DNA of 64,000 nucleotides from JBNKVT01 sp050299335 (GTDB lineage Bacteria; Pseudomonadota; Alphaproteobacteria; Rhodobacterales; Rhodobacteraceae), in the NCBI GenBank assembly GCA_050299335.1, contig JBNKVT010000053.1, positions 17,825 through 81,824 of the forward strand. The letters are read 5' to 3'. The notes beneath the pieces are model-generated. The model saw only the letters and a list, made by a program, of their open reading frames with translations. It ran no database searches and was not told the origin of the DNA. Below, piece by piece: positions 34,777 through 43,204 of this stretch. Both the position numbers and the translations under genes were made by a program. Numbering within the stretch: position 1 is the first letter of the stretch; every line of letters begins with the position of its first letter.

Positions 34777-34874
34777 TCCGCCCTGAAAGGAGCCGTAGAT
34801 CGGGGAAGTTCCCGGTTGCTCTGAACTGCCAAACCCCCGAAACTGAAAGCAAGAACCAGCCAGAGGATGCGCGG

Positions 34875-35279
34875 ATGGAGACGGAAGGGTTGAACCAGGT
34901 CTCGGAACGGCTACTGCATACCGAACTCGAAGGATTTGTCGTGTTGCTGAAATGGGTGGCGGCAGGGATTGACGTGCTGTCGATCCTCGTGATCCTGATC
35001 GGCACCACCCGGTTCTGTTACGGCTTTCTGCGCGCAGAGCTCAGCGACAGGCACGCTCTGGTTACCGGGATCGACAGCGTCAGGGTAGAAATCGGCCGTT
35101 ATATTCTTGCCGGGCTCGAACTTTTCATCGTCTCCGACATCATCCATGCCTCCCTCAGCCTCGCCCTGTCTGATCTGGTGTTCCTTGGGCTGCTGGTGCT
35201 GATCCGGTCCGTGATCAACTTTTTCCTCGAGCGCGAGATCAGGGATGGGGCGGATACAATACGGACCATCCAGTCATGA
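34875..35279 (+). CDS. DUF1622 family membrane protein, 134 aa
   Basis: ATG 34875 is chosen from the family start and a purine-rich upstream GAGGATGCGCGG. Three hydrophobic spans are predicted: residues about 22-45 ('VVLLKWVAAGIDVLSILVIL'), 74-92 and 95-112, then a basic C-terminus 'LEREIRDG'. The arrangement matches DUF1622 inner-membrane proteins of unknown function. Its stop overlaps the next LprI-like gene (ATGA), so the two are translationally coupled. Confidence 0.8.
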   Translation: METEGLNQVSERLLHTELEGFVVLLKWVAAGIDVLSILVILIGTTRFCYGFLRAELSDRHALVTGIDSVRVEIGRYILAGLELFIVSDIIHASLSLALSDLVFLGLLVLIRSVINFFLEREIRDGADTIRTIQS

Positions 35280-35785
35280 TGTGGCGCGCGCTTCTTTTCC
35301 AGATCCTGCTGCTTCCGGCATTCGCTGCTGCAAGTTTCGCGCAGGAAGAATTCGGCCCCGAGGCCGAAAGGCTGACCCGCGCCTGTTTCAACGGTTCGCT
35401 TGGGACGGACACGGTCCGCGAATGCATCGGGACAGCCGCGCTTGCCTGCCAGGAAAACACCGAAGCCGGGTATTCCAACCTCGGCATGGCGACCTGTTTT
35501 CGAAAGGAAGGCGAAGCCTGGGACAAGCTGCTCAACGAGGTCTACCGCGAGGTGATTGCGGGGGCGAAAGTGGCCGATGCGCGCGATGGCGGCGGGCGTG
35601 AGGCGGCGATGCGGGTGGCGCAACGGGCCTGGATCGGGTTTCGGGATGCGGAATGTGCCTTTACCTATGCGCTGTTCGGCGACGGGTCGATGCGGATACC
35701 GCTCGGGGCCGAATGCGTGATGCGGCTGACGGCGGAGCGGGTTCTCGATCTTGAGGGGACGCGCGGCTTCATGGAGGAGTTGTAG
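35276..35785 (+). CDS. LprI/DUF1311-like exported protein, 169 aa
   Basis: Tandem ATG codons start the gene; the first overlaps the DUF1622 stop. A signal peptide (to about residue 22, 'SFA') precedes a Cys-rich domain with 'CIGTAALACQENTEAGYSN', 'AWDKLLNEVYREV' and 'AQRAWIGFRDAECAFTYALFGDGSM', the DUF1311 signature. It is a diverged paralogue of the protein at 34.1 kb. mccB starts 3 nt after its stop, so it is probably co-transcribed with leucine catabolism. Confidence 0.8.
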   Translation: MMWRALLFQILLLPAFAAASFAQEEFGPEAERLTRACFNGSLGTDTVRECIGTAALACQENTEAGYSNLGMATCFRKEGEAWDKLLNEVYREVIAGAKVADARDGGGREAAMRVAQRAWIGFRDAECAFTYALFGDGSMRIPLGAECVMRLTAERVLDLEGTRGFMEEL

Positions 35786-35788
35786 GCG

Positions 35789-37396
35789 ATGGGGCGGCTG
35801 AAATCAGCGGCGGTGCCCGGATCGGAGGCGTTCGAGGCCAACCGGGCGGCCCATGAGGCGGCTCTGGCACAGGTAGGGCTGGCGGCGGAGATGGCCGCAC
35901 TCGGCGGCGGCGAGGCGGCGCGGGCGCGGCATCTGGGGCGCGGCAAGATGCTGCCTCGGGAGCGGGTGGCGGGGGTTCTGGACCCCGGCTCGCCGTTTCT
36001 GGAGGTGGGGGCGCTGGCGGCTTACGGGATGTATGACGGCGATGCGCCCTCGGCGGGGATGATCGCCGGGATCGGGCTGGTGCATGGGCGCGAGGTCATG
36101 GTGGTGGCCAATGATGCGACGGTGAAGGGGGGGACCTATTATCCGCTTTCGGTGAAGAAGCATTTGCGTGCGCAGGAGATTGCGGAAGAGAATCACCTGC
36201 CCTGCATCTACCTCGTCGATTCCGGGGGGGCGAACCTACCCAATCAGGACGAGGTTTTCCCGGATCGCGACCATTTCGGGCGGATTTTCTACAATCAGGC
36301 GCGGATGAGCGCCAAGGGCATCGCGCAGATCGCCGTCGTCATGGGGTCCTGTACCGCCGGGGGGGCCTATGTCCCGGCGATGGCGGATGTGTCGATCATC
36401 GTGAAGGAGCAGGGGACGATCTTTCTGGCCGGGCCGCCTTTGGTGAAGGCGGCAACGGGGGAGGAGGTCTCGGCGGAGGAACTGGGCGGCGGCGATGTGC
36501 ATACGCGGCTGTCCGGCGTGGCCGATTATCTGGCCGCCGACGACGCCGAGGCGCTCGCCCTCGCCAGAGGGGCGGTCGCCGCTCTCAACCGGCCCCAGGG
36601 GGCCGGCATCGATCGGCGACGTCCGGCTGCGCCGTCCTGCGATCCTGGGGAGATGCTGGGCGTGGTGCCGGGGGATTTGCGCACGCCATACGATATCCGC
36701 GAGGTGATTGCGCGGGTGGTGGACGGCTCGGAGTTCGACGAGTTCAAGGCGCGGTTCGGCGCCACGCTGGTCTGCGGGTTTGCCCATATCGACGGCTGGC
36801 CGGTGGGGATCATTGCCAATAACGGCGTGCTGTTCTCGGAGAGTGCCGTGAAGGGGGCGCATTTCGTGGAATTGTGCTCGCAGCGGCGTATCCCGCTGAT
36901 CTTTTTGCAGAACATCACCGGGTTCATGGTCGGCAAGCGCTACGAAAACGAAGGCATCGCGCGCCATGGGGCGAAACTGGTCACAGCTGTGGCGACGACC
37001 TCGGTGCCGAAGATCACGGTGTTGGTGGGCGGCTCCTTCGGCGCGGGGAATTACGGGATGGCCGGCCGCGCCTATGGGCCGCGATTCCTGTGGACCTGGC
37101 CGAATTCGAGGATTTCGGTGATGGGGGGCGAGCAGGCCGCCGGGGTGCTGGCGACGGTCCGCCGCGACGGGATCGAGCGGAAGGGCGGGACCTGGAGCGC
37201 CGAGGAAGAGGCGGCGTTCAAGCAGCCGGTGCTGGAGCAGTTCGAGGTGCAGTCGCATCCGCTGTATGCCTCGGCGCGGCTCTGGGATGACGGGATCATT
37301 GATCCTAGAAAGACCCGCGAGGTGCTGGCGCTTTCGCTGGCGGCGGCGCTGAATGCACCGATTGAGGAGACGCGGTTCGGGGTGTTTCGGATGTAA
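35789..37396 (+). CDS. mccB: methylcrotonyl-CoA carboxylase carboxyltransferase subunit, 535 aa
   Basis: It has the two-crotonase-fold carboxyltransferase layout. The N-half has 'LVDSGGANLPNQDEVFPDRDHFGRIFYNQA' features (short: SGGANLPNQ, FGRIFYNQA) and 'GSCTAGGAYVPAMAD'. The C-half has 'ITGFMVGKRYENEGIARHGAK' and 'GGSFGAGNYGMAGRAY'. These mark the beta subunit of 3-methylcrotonyl-CoA carboxylase rather than propionyl-CoA carboxylase. It moves CO2 from biotin to methylcrotonyl-CoA; its biotin-bearing partner is mccA at 40.4 kb. Confidence 0.95.
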   Translation: MGRLKSAAVPGSEAFEANRAAHEAALAQVGLAAEMAALGGGEAARARHLGRGKMLPRERVAGVLDPGSPFLEVGALAAYGMYDGDAPSAGMIAGIGLVHGREVMVVANDATVKGGTYYPLSVKKHLRAQEIAEENHLPCIYLVDSGGANLPNQDEVFPDRDHFGRIFYNQARMSAKGIAQIAVVMGSCTAGGAYVPAMADVSIIVKEQGTIFLAGPPLVKAATGEEVSAEELGGGDVHTRLSGVADYLAADDAEALALARGAVAALNRPQGAGIDRRRPAAPSCDPGEMLGVVPGDLRTPYDIREVIARVVDGSEFDEFKARFGATLVCGFAHIDGWPVGIIANNGVLFSESAVKGAHFVELCSQRRIPLIFLQNITGFMVGKRYENEGIARHGAKLVTAVATTSVPKITVLVGGSFGAGNYGMAGRAYGPRFLWTWPNSRISVMGGEQAAGVLATVRRDGIERKGGTWSAEEEAAFKQPVLEQFEVQSHPLYASARLWDDGIIDPRKTREVLALSLAAALNAPIEETRFGVFRM

Positions 37397-37404
37397 GGAT
37401 TTGG

Positions 37405-37428
37405 GGAGGCTTGGTTGCCTCCTGTTCC
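37405..37428 (+). terminator. possible terminator after mccB
   Basis: GGAGGC-TTGGTT-GCCTCC followed by TGTTCCTT lies 9 nt past the mccB stop. The stem is only 6 bp and the T-tract interrupted, so termination would be partial. Confidence 0.4.
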
Positions 37429-37473
37429 TTATTGATCCTGGTTTTTTCCAGCGCGGCAGCGGCTTTGAGATAA

Positions 37474-37609
37474 GGGCAAAGCCCGGCCCAGGACGGGCGC
37501 GACACGAACCCCTCTGCTACATCGCTTTATGGCGCAGCCCCTCCCTAGCGGGCCGCCATGTCCTGTTGTAGCAACGCGCCCGTCCCCCGGCGTGGGACGG
37601 GCTTTGCCC
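37474..37609. repeat. 136-bp imperfect palindrome between mccB and DUF2235 gene
   Basis: GGGCAAAGCCCG (37,474) pairs with CGGGCTTTGCCC (37,598), ACGGGCGCG (37,493) with CGCGCCCGT (37,575), and TGCTACA with TGTAGCA further in. The result is a long branched stem-loop with an inner GC-rich loop. It sits in a 366-nt gap with no gene I can support. It splits the leucine cluster into two transcriptional blocks, unless transcribed through. Confidence 0.7.
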
Positions 37610-37762
37610 GGTGCTGGTCGCACCATGCAAGCTCTGAGCGGGGAGCGATCTGGATGGCGAAAGGTTGGGTTTTATTGCAAGACGTGCCTTTGCTCACATC
37701 AACCAAAACGCGAACAGCCCATACTCATGCTTATTTTCTGAAGCTATTGGGGGACACGCAAC

Positions 37763-39328
37763 ATGGGCAATCTGATCGTTTGCGCCGATGGGACCTGGAA
37801 TTCTCCGGATGACGAGGAGAACGGGCAGCCGACGCCGACCAATGTTGTCAAGTTTCACGGGGCCATCGCGGATAGCTCCAAGGAGCTGACGCAGAAGAAG
37901 TACTACCATTCCGGGGTCGGAACCGAGGGCGGGTTCCTGAAGAAGGCAGTGGGCGGCGGCACGGGCAAGGGGCTCGATGAGAATATCCAGAGCGGGTATA
38001 TGTGGCTGGCCACCAACTATGCCGAGGGCGACCGGATCTATCTCTTCGGCTTCAGCCGCGGGGCCTATACGGTGCGCAGCCTGGCCGGGATGATCGGGGT
38101 TTGCGGGCTGTTGGATCTGAGCGATCCCGACCTGAGCCCCAAGGAGCGCTGGAAACGGGTCGGACAGGTGTTTGCGACCTATCGGGACCGGAAGAAGACG
38201 CTGCCGAAATCGGCGGATTACGCCTATTACGGCGAGGCGGTCGATGGCGAGGACAAGCCCGTCGTGCCGATCCATTTCATCGGGGTCTGGGATACGGTCG
38301 GGGCGCTGGGGATCCCGGATGATCTGGGGCTCTTGAACCTGCTTTTCGACGATCCAAAGGACCACCGGTTTCACGATACCGCCCTGTCGGACAAGGTGCT
38401 CCATGCCCGCCACGCACTGGCGATGGACGAGCGGCGCGGCTCTTTTGCACCGACGCTGTGGAGCAACGAAAAAGACCACAAAGATATGCGCCAGATCTGG
38501 TTTCCCGGCGTGCATTCGGATATCGGCGGTGGCTACAGCGAGACGGAATTGTCCGACCTGGCGCTGGGCTGGATGATCGAGGAGGCGGAGGCGGAAGGAC
38601 TGGTCTTCCGATCGGGCGTCAAGGGGCAGTTGAGGGGCACGCATCACGGGCTGATGCACGATTCGGTGCGTGGGGTATTCAAGTATCACCGCACGGTGCC
38701 GCGGGCGGTGCCTCGGATTTCGGAGGAGGCCGACAAGGCCCTGTTCCACGTTTCCGCCGTCGACCGTCACCGCGAGCCGCCACTGGCGCAGCCGGAATTC
38801 TGGAAAGGCAAAATGTTGGCCAAGGGTCAGTCGGAGACCTGGAGCATCTATGCCCGCGAGCCGTGGAATGCGACGGGGCTTTTCATGATAGCCAAGGAGA
38901 CCTACGAATTGTCCGCAACAGGCGAATGGCTCGATGCCAGCATCCCTTGTGGACCAGCAGGCATGAAGGACGGCAAATTCCATATCGGCGAGGTGGCGCA
39001 TGTGGCCGCGAGCTTTATGGACGAGCTGGAGCGGGGTTTCAAGAAGCTCTCGGGCAACGAGGAGGCGGATTTCTGGCTGTCGCGGCGGCATCACGGCAAG
39101 GACACCAACAAGACCGGTTTCGAATGGTTCGCGCTGGTGGGCGCGGTGGCGAACGGGTCCTGGGACGACGTGAAGAAGAAGACCGTGCCGCATGAGGTCT
39201 GGGCGGTCGGCAAGGGCTGCCGGATCACGCCGGAGCGGGACGGATATTTCTACGCCTACGCCAATGATGCCTGGAAGATGTACGGCAACAATCGCGGCAG
39301 CGTGCGGCTGACGGTGAAGCGGATTTAA
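37763..39328 (+). CDS. DUF2235 alpha/beta-hydrolase, 521 aa
   Basis: The start 'NLIVCADGTWNSP' and the nucleophile elbow 'LFGFSRGAYTVRSLAGMIG' (Ser98) define the DUF2235 family, which includes Tle1-type phospholipase effectors of type VI secretion and fungal homologues. 'WFPGVHSDIGGGY' supplies the usual Asp/His region. There is no signal peptide. The last 130 residues are an extra basic domain. It stands between mccB and mccA without secretion genes nearby, so a housekeeping hydrolase is as likely as a toxin. Confidence 0.85.
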   Translation: MGNLIVCADGTWNSPDDEENGQPTPTNVVKFHGAIADSSKELTQKKYYHSGVGTEGGFLKKAVGGGTGKGLDENIQSGYMWLATNYAEGDRIYLFGFSRGAYTVRSLAGMIGVCGLLDLSDPDLSPKERWKRVGQVFATYRDRKKTLPKSADYAYYGEAVDGEDKPVVPIHFIGVWDTVGALGIPDDLGLLNLLFDDPKDHRFHDTALSDKVLHARHALAMDERRGSFAPTLWSNEKDHKDMRQIWFPGVHSDIGGGYSETELSDLALGWMIEEAEAEGLVFRSGVKGQLRGTHHGLMHDSVRGVFKYHRTVPRAVPRISEEADKALFHVSAVDRHREPPLAQPEFWKGKMLAKGQSETWSIYAREPWNATGLFMIAKETYELSATGEWLDASIPCGPAGMKDGKFHIGEVAHVAASFMDELERGFKKLSGNEEADFWLSRRHHGKDTNKTGFEWFALVGAVANGSWDDVKKKTVPHEVWAVGKGCRITPERDGYFYAYANDAWKMYGNNRGSVRLTVKRI

Positions 39329-39390
39329 GGCGGCTGGACGCGCGGGCCCTGCTTAGGTAAGCTAATCTGACCTAAAATGGAGGAGCTGCG

Positions 39391-39750
39391 ATGACCGGTT
39401 TGACCATCGAGGCCGCCGAAGCGTTGGCGCGGGACTGGTGCGACGCGTGGAATGCGCGCGACCTGGAGCGGGTGCTGGATCACTATGCCGACGAGATCGA
39501 AATCCGTTCACCGCTGGTGGTGGAACGGTTCGGGGCTCCGGACGGGGTGCTGAAGGGCAAGGCCCGGCTCAGGGAATATTTCGGCATCGGGATGCGGAAC
39601 GCGGCGCTGCGCTTCACCTTCGAACGGGTATTGGTGGGGCAATCGGCAATGACGGTGCTCTACCGGCGTGAGACAGGCAGGCTGGTCTCGGATACGATGC
39701 TGCTCGACGATGAGCTGAAAGCGGTGTCGATGACGGCCTGTTACGAATAG
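39391..39750 (+). CDS. SnoaL/NTF2-like protein, 119 aa
   Basis: GGAGGAG lies 6-12 nt before ATG 39391. 'ARDWCDAWNARDLERVLDHYADEIEIRSP' and 'GVLKGKARLREYFGIGMRN' form the cone-shaped NTF2-like fold used by SnoaL cyclases and ketosteroid isomerase relatives, with 'MTACYE' as the closing strand. The family binds small hydrophobic ligands; no catalytic function can be read here. Stop is directly followed by the next gene's ATG. Confidence 0.82.
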   Translation: MTGLTIEAAEALARDWCDAWNARDLERVLDHYADEIEIRSPLVVERFGAPDGVLKGKARLREYFGIGMRNAALRFTFERVLVGQSAMTVLYRRETGRLVSDTMLLDDELKAVSMTACYE

Positions 39751-40275
39751 ATGGCGCGGGATCGCGGGCGCAACCGGGGAACCGCGCGGCTGGTGCTGCT
39801 CGTGATCTCGCTGGGGATCATGATCGCCACCGGGGCGGCGCAGATGCTGTGGATCAGCGGCACGCGACTGGTGGCCGGAGCCGGGCCGGAATGCGCGCCG
39901 CTCCGGGCGGTCAGCGGCGCGGTCCTGCGGATCCATTGCCACGAGACGGGATTTCAGCGGGCACGGATCGTCGGGGTCAGCGTGCCGGATTTCTTCGCCC
40001 CCGCCTGCCGCGAGGAATGGCTGGCCGGGATCGGCGCCTGGTGGTTCCTGCAGACCGAATTGTCGAAGGCGCGGACAATCCGGATGCGGTTTCAGGATGA
40101 CGGCGACGCCAGGCTGCGCGAGGTGCATCTGTTTCTCGACGGCGACAGCGCCGCCCGGATGCTGCTCCGCGAAGGCCACGCTGCCGAGGGTCTGGTTCCG
40201 GGCAATTGGTGGTGCTCGCGCGGTGGCACGCCGCCACCCGCCGGTAACGGCGGATCGCGCCTGCCGCAGATTTGA
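39751..40275 (+). CDS. membrane-anchored SNase/thermonuclease-like protein, 174 aa
   Basis: The ATG abuts the preceding stop. Residues about 13-34 are an N-terminal membrane anchor. The rest follows the staphylococcal-nuclease OB-fold order: 'ARIVGVSVPDFFAPACREEW', a helix 'AWWFLQTELSKARTIRMRF', and 'REVHLFLDGDSAARMLLREGHAAEG'. The acidic and arginine active-site positions look poorly conserved, so catalysis is uncertain. Genes of this type are seen between mccB and mccA in relatives, to my memory; the reason is unknown. Confidence 0.65.
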   Translation: MARDRGRNRGTARLVLLVISLGIMIATGAAQMLWISGTRLVAGAGPECAPLRAVSGAVLRIHCHETGFQRARIVGVSVPDFFAPACREEWLAGIGAWWFLQTELSKARTIRMRFQDDGDARLREVHLFLDGDSAARMLLREGHAAEGLVPGNWWCSRGGTPPPAGNGGSRLPQI

Positions 40276-40419
40276 GAGGACCGGGCTCCGAGCTTGGGAA
40301 AATCGATCCCGCTCCGGCAAGGGAGCGGGGATTGATATTGCCTCGCCTCGCGTATTTGGCGAGACTGGCCCGGTGTTTCCGGCAGATCGGGGTACGATGA
40401 TTTCTTCGGGCGACAGGTC

Positions 40420-42357
40420 ATGATCCGCAAGCTGCTCATTGCCAATCGCGGCGAGATCGCCGTCAGGATCATGCGGACGGCGCACCGGCTGGGGGTCTCG
40501 ACGGTGGCGGTTTATTCCGATGCGGATGCCGGTACGCTGCATGTGGAAATGGCCGATGAGGCGGTGCGGCTGGGGCCGGCGCCAGTGGCTGACAGCTATT
40601 TGAGGGGCGCGGCGATCATCGAGGCCGCCCACGCGACCGGGGCGGATGCAGTCCATCCCGGCTACGGTTTCCTGTCGGAGAACCCCGATTTTGCCGAAGC
40701 GGTGGCGGCGGCGGGGCTGGTCTTTGTCGGCCCCCCTGCCCCGGCGATCCGGGCGATGGGTCTGAAGGATGCGGCCAAGGCGGCGATGAAGGAAGCAGGC
40801 GTACCGGTGGTGCCGGGGTATCACGGGGAGAATCAGGACCCCGGATTTCTGGCCGAACGCGCCGAAGAGATCGGTTATCCGGTGCTGATCAAGGCCGTCG
40901 CGGGTGGCGGCGGCAAAGGGATGCGGCGGGTCGAGCGGGGCGAGGACTTCGCAGAAGCGCTGAAATCGGCGCGGTCGGAGGCGAAATCGGCCTTCGGCAA
41001 CGAGGCGGTGCTGATCGAGAAATTCATCGCCGCCCCCCGCCATATCGAGATGCAGGTCTTCGGGGATGCGACCGGGGGCGCGGTTCACCTTTTCGAACGG
41101 GATTGTTCGCTGCAACGGCGGCACCAGAAGGTCATCGAAGAGGCCCCTGCCCCCGGCATGACCGACCGGATGCGGGCGGCGATGGGACGGGCGGCGGTCG
41201 ATGCGGCGAAAGCGATCGGCTATGTCGGCGCCGGGACGGTGGAGTTCATCGTCGATGGCTCGGAGGGGCTGAGACCGGACCGGTTCTGGTTCATGGAGAT
41301 GAACACCCGGCTGCAGGTGGAACATCCCGTCACCGAGGCGGTCACCGGGATCGACCTGGTGGAATGGCAGCTCAGGGTCGCGGCGGGCGAGGCCCTGCCG
41401 CTGACCCAGGACGAGATCGGCCTCAAGGGCCATGCTGTGGAGGCGCGGCTCTATGCCGAAGATGCCGGCAAGGGGTTCCTGCCCGCGACCGGGCGGCTCA
41501 GCCATCTGCGGTTTCCCGATGGGCTGCGGGCCGATAGCGGGGTCCGGGCGGGGGACGAGATCTCGCCCTATTACGATCCGATGATCGCCAAGCTTGTGGC
41601 GACGGGGCCGACACGAGGCTCCGCACTGGCGGCGCTTGCCCGGGGGCTGGCGGAGACCGAGATCGCCGGGTCCGTGACCAATCTGGGGTTCCTGGCGCGG
41701 CTGGTGGAGGATGCGGAGTTTCGGCAGGGGCGGCTCGATACCGGACTGATCGAGCGTAAGCTGGAAACGCTGACCGCCGCGCCGGAGGCGGATGCGGCCC
41801 TGGAGGCGATGGCCATACTGGCCTTGCTGGGGCTGCATGAAACCAAAGGAGAGCGGGTCGGATTTCACCTCTGGACCCCTCTGGCGCGGCGGGTGATCGT
41901 GAACGCGGCCCCGCATCTGGTCGAGATGCTCGGGCCGGGGCGGGCAAGGGTGGATGGGGTCGGGACGACAGTTCTCGGGCGGGACGGGAACCGGGTCAGC
42001 TTCGAACATGACGGCCGGCGGCGGCGGGTGACGCTGCTGCCGGTGCCGGGCCGGGTGACGCTGATGGAGATGGGACAGAGCCACATTTTCCAGCTTGCAG
42101 AGCCGGGAGAGCGCGGCGAGGAGGCCCATCACGGGGACCATGTGGCCGCGCCGATGCCGGGGCTGGTGAAGGACGTGCGGGTGAAGGCCGGGCAGAACGT
42201 GGTTCGCGGTGAGGCGCTGCTGGTGCTGGAAGCGATGAAGATGGAACATGTGCTGACCGCGCCCCGGGATGGGGAAATCGCCGAGGTGCTGGTGGACGAA
42301 GGCGCGCAGGTGGCGGGCGAGGCGCTGCTGGTCGCTCTGAAGGTGGATGATGGCTGA
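40420..42357 (+). CDS. mccA: methylcrotonyl-CoA carboxylase biotin-containing subunit, 645 aa
   Basis: The biotin carboxylase start 'KLLIANRGEIAVRIMRTAHRLG' is followed by the ATP-grasp 'KAVAGGGGKGMRRVE', 'FLEMNTRLQVEHPVTEAVTG'-type active site (text 'FMEMNTRLQVEHPVTE'), and a C-terminal biotinyl domain with 'EAMKMEH', Lys607 being the biotin site. It carboxylates biotin with bicarbonate and ATP for MccB. The hmgL start overlaps its 3' end by 11 nt, which implies coupling. Domain order and neighbours point to methylcrotonyl- rather than propionyl-CoA carboxylase. Confidence 0.95.
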   Translation: MIRKLLIANRGEIAVRIMRTAHRLGVSTVAVYSDADAGTLHVEMADEAVRLGPAPVADSYLRGAAIIEAAHATGADAVHPGYGFLSENPDFAEAVAAAGLVFVGPPAPAIRAMGLKDAAKAAMKEAGVPVVPGYHGENQDPGFLAERAEEIGYPVLIKAVAGGGGKGMRRVERGEDFAEALKSARSEAKSAFGNEAVLIEKFIAAPRHIEMQVFGDATGGAVHLFERDCSLQRRHQKVIEEAPAPGMTDRMRAAMGRAAVDAAKAIGYVGAGTVEFIVDGSEGLRPDRFWFMEMNTRLQVEHPVTEAVTGIDLVEWQLRVAAGEALPLTQDEIGLKGHAVEARLYAEDAGKGFLPATGRLSHLRFPDGLRADSGVRAGDEISPYYDPMIAKLVATGPTRGSALAALARGLAETEIAGSVTNLGFLARLVEDAEFRQGRLDTGLIERKLETLTAAPEADAALEAMAILALLGLHETKGERVGFHLWTPLARRVIVNAAPHLVEMLGPGRARVDGVGTTVLGRDGNRVSFEHDGRRRRVTLLPVPGRVTLMEMGQSHIFQLAEPGERGEEAHHGDHVAAPMPGLVKDVRVKAGQNVVRGEALLVLEAMKMEHVLTAPRDGEIAEVLVDEGAQVAGEALLVALKVDDG

Positions 42358-43204
42358 CATCCTGATCTTCGAGATGGGCCCAAGGGACGGGCTGCAGAAC
42401 GAGGGGCGGCTGATTGCGACCGATGACAAGATCCGGCTGGTGAACCTGCTGTCGGAGGCCGGGTTCCAGAAGATCGAGGTGTCGAGCTTCGTGTCGCCGA
42501 AATGGGTTCCGCAACTGGCGGATGCCGCAGAGGTGTTTGCCGGGATCAAGCGGCGGGCAGAGGGGCGATATACGGCGTTGGTGCCGAATTTGCGCGGCTA
42601 CGAAGCGGCACGGGCCGCCGGGGCGGACGAGGTGGCGGTGTTCGCGGCGGCCTCGGAAAGTTTCAGCCGGAAGAACATCAACTGCTCGATTGCCGAAAGC
42701 TTCGAACGCTTCGCCCCGGTGCTGGAAGAGGCCGGAAAGGATGGCGTGCCGGTCAGGGGCTATGTCTCCTGTGTCACCGATTGCCCCTATGAGGGCGCGG
42801 TCGCGCCGGACGCGGTGGCCGGAGTGGCACGGGGGCTGATCGATCTCGGCTGTTATGAGGTCAGCCTCGGGGACACCATCGGTCACGGATCACCGGACCG
42901 AGTGGCGGCGATGCTGGACGCGGTGCTGGCGCTGGTACCGGCAGGAAGGCTGGCCGGGCATTTCCACGACACGATGGGGAGGGCGCTGGAAAATATCTCG
43001 GTGGCGCTGGCCCATGGGCTCAGGGTCTTCGATGCTTCGGTCGCGGGGCTTGGCGGCTGTCCCTTCGCGCCGGGAGCGGCGGGAAACGTGGCTTCCGAGG
43101 CGGTTGCCGCATTGTTGACACGGGAGGGGTTCACACACGGGCTCGATTTGGACGCATTGACGCGGGCGGCGGAGTTCGCGCGCGGGCTGAGGGGGGGCGC
43201 ATGA
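42347..43204 (+). CDS. hmgL: hydroxymethylglutaryl-CoA lyase, 285 aa
   Basis: TIM-barrel HMGL-like family: metal/catalytic start 'FEMGPRDGLQNEGRLI', 'KIEVSSFVSPKWVPQLADA', and the conserved catalytic-Cys loop 'DASVAGLGGCPFAPGAAGN'. It splits HMG-CoA into acetoacetate and acetyl-CoA, the last leucine step. Tandem ATG codons (42347, 42350) lie inside the end of mccA; the stop overlaps the next gene's ATG. Full length. Confidence 0.94.
   Translation: MMADILIFEMGPRDGLQNEGRLIATDDKIRLVNLLSEAGFQKIEVSSFVSPKWVPQLADAAEVFAGIKRRAEGRYTALVPNLRGYEAARAAGADEVAVFAAASESFSRKNINCSIAESFERFAPVLEEAGKDGVPVRGYVSCVTDCPYEGAVAPDAVAGVARGLIDLGCYEVSLGDTIGHGSPDRVAAMLDAVLALVPAGRLAGHFHDTMGRALENISVALAHGLRVFDASVAGLGGCPFAPGAAGNVASEAVAALLTREGFTHGLDLDALTRAAEFARGLRGGA

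Noticed and set aside
39508..42549. Minus-strand open frame of about 1000 codons opposite mccA
   Set aside because: It is the antisense of a clear biotin carboxylase gene and reads as low-complexity Arg/His/Pro sequence.
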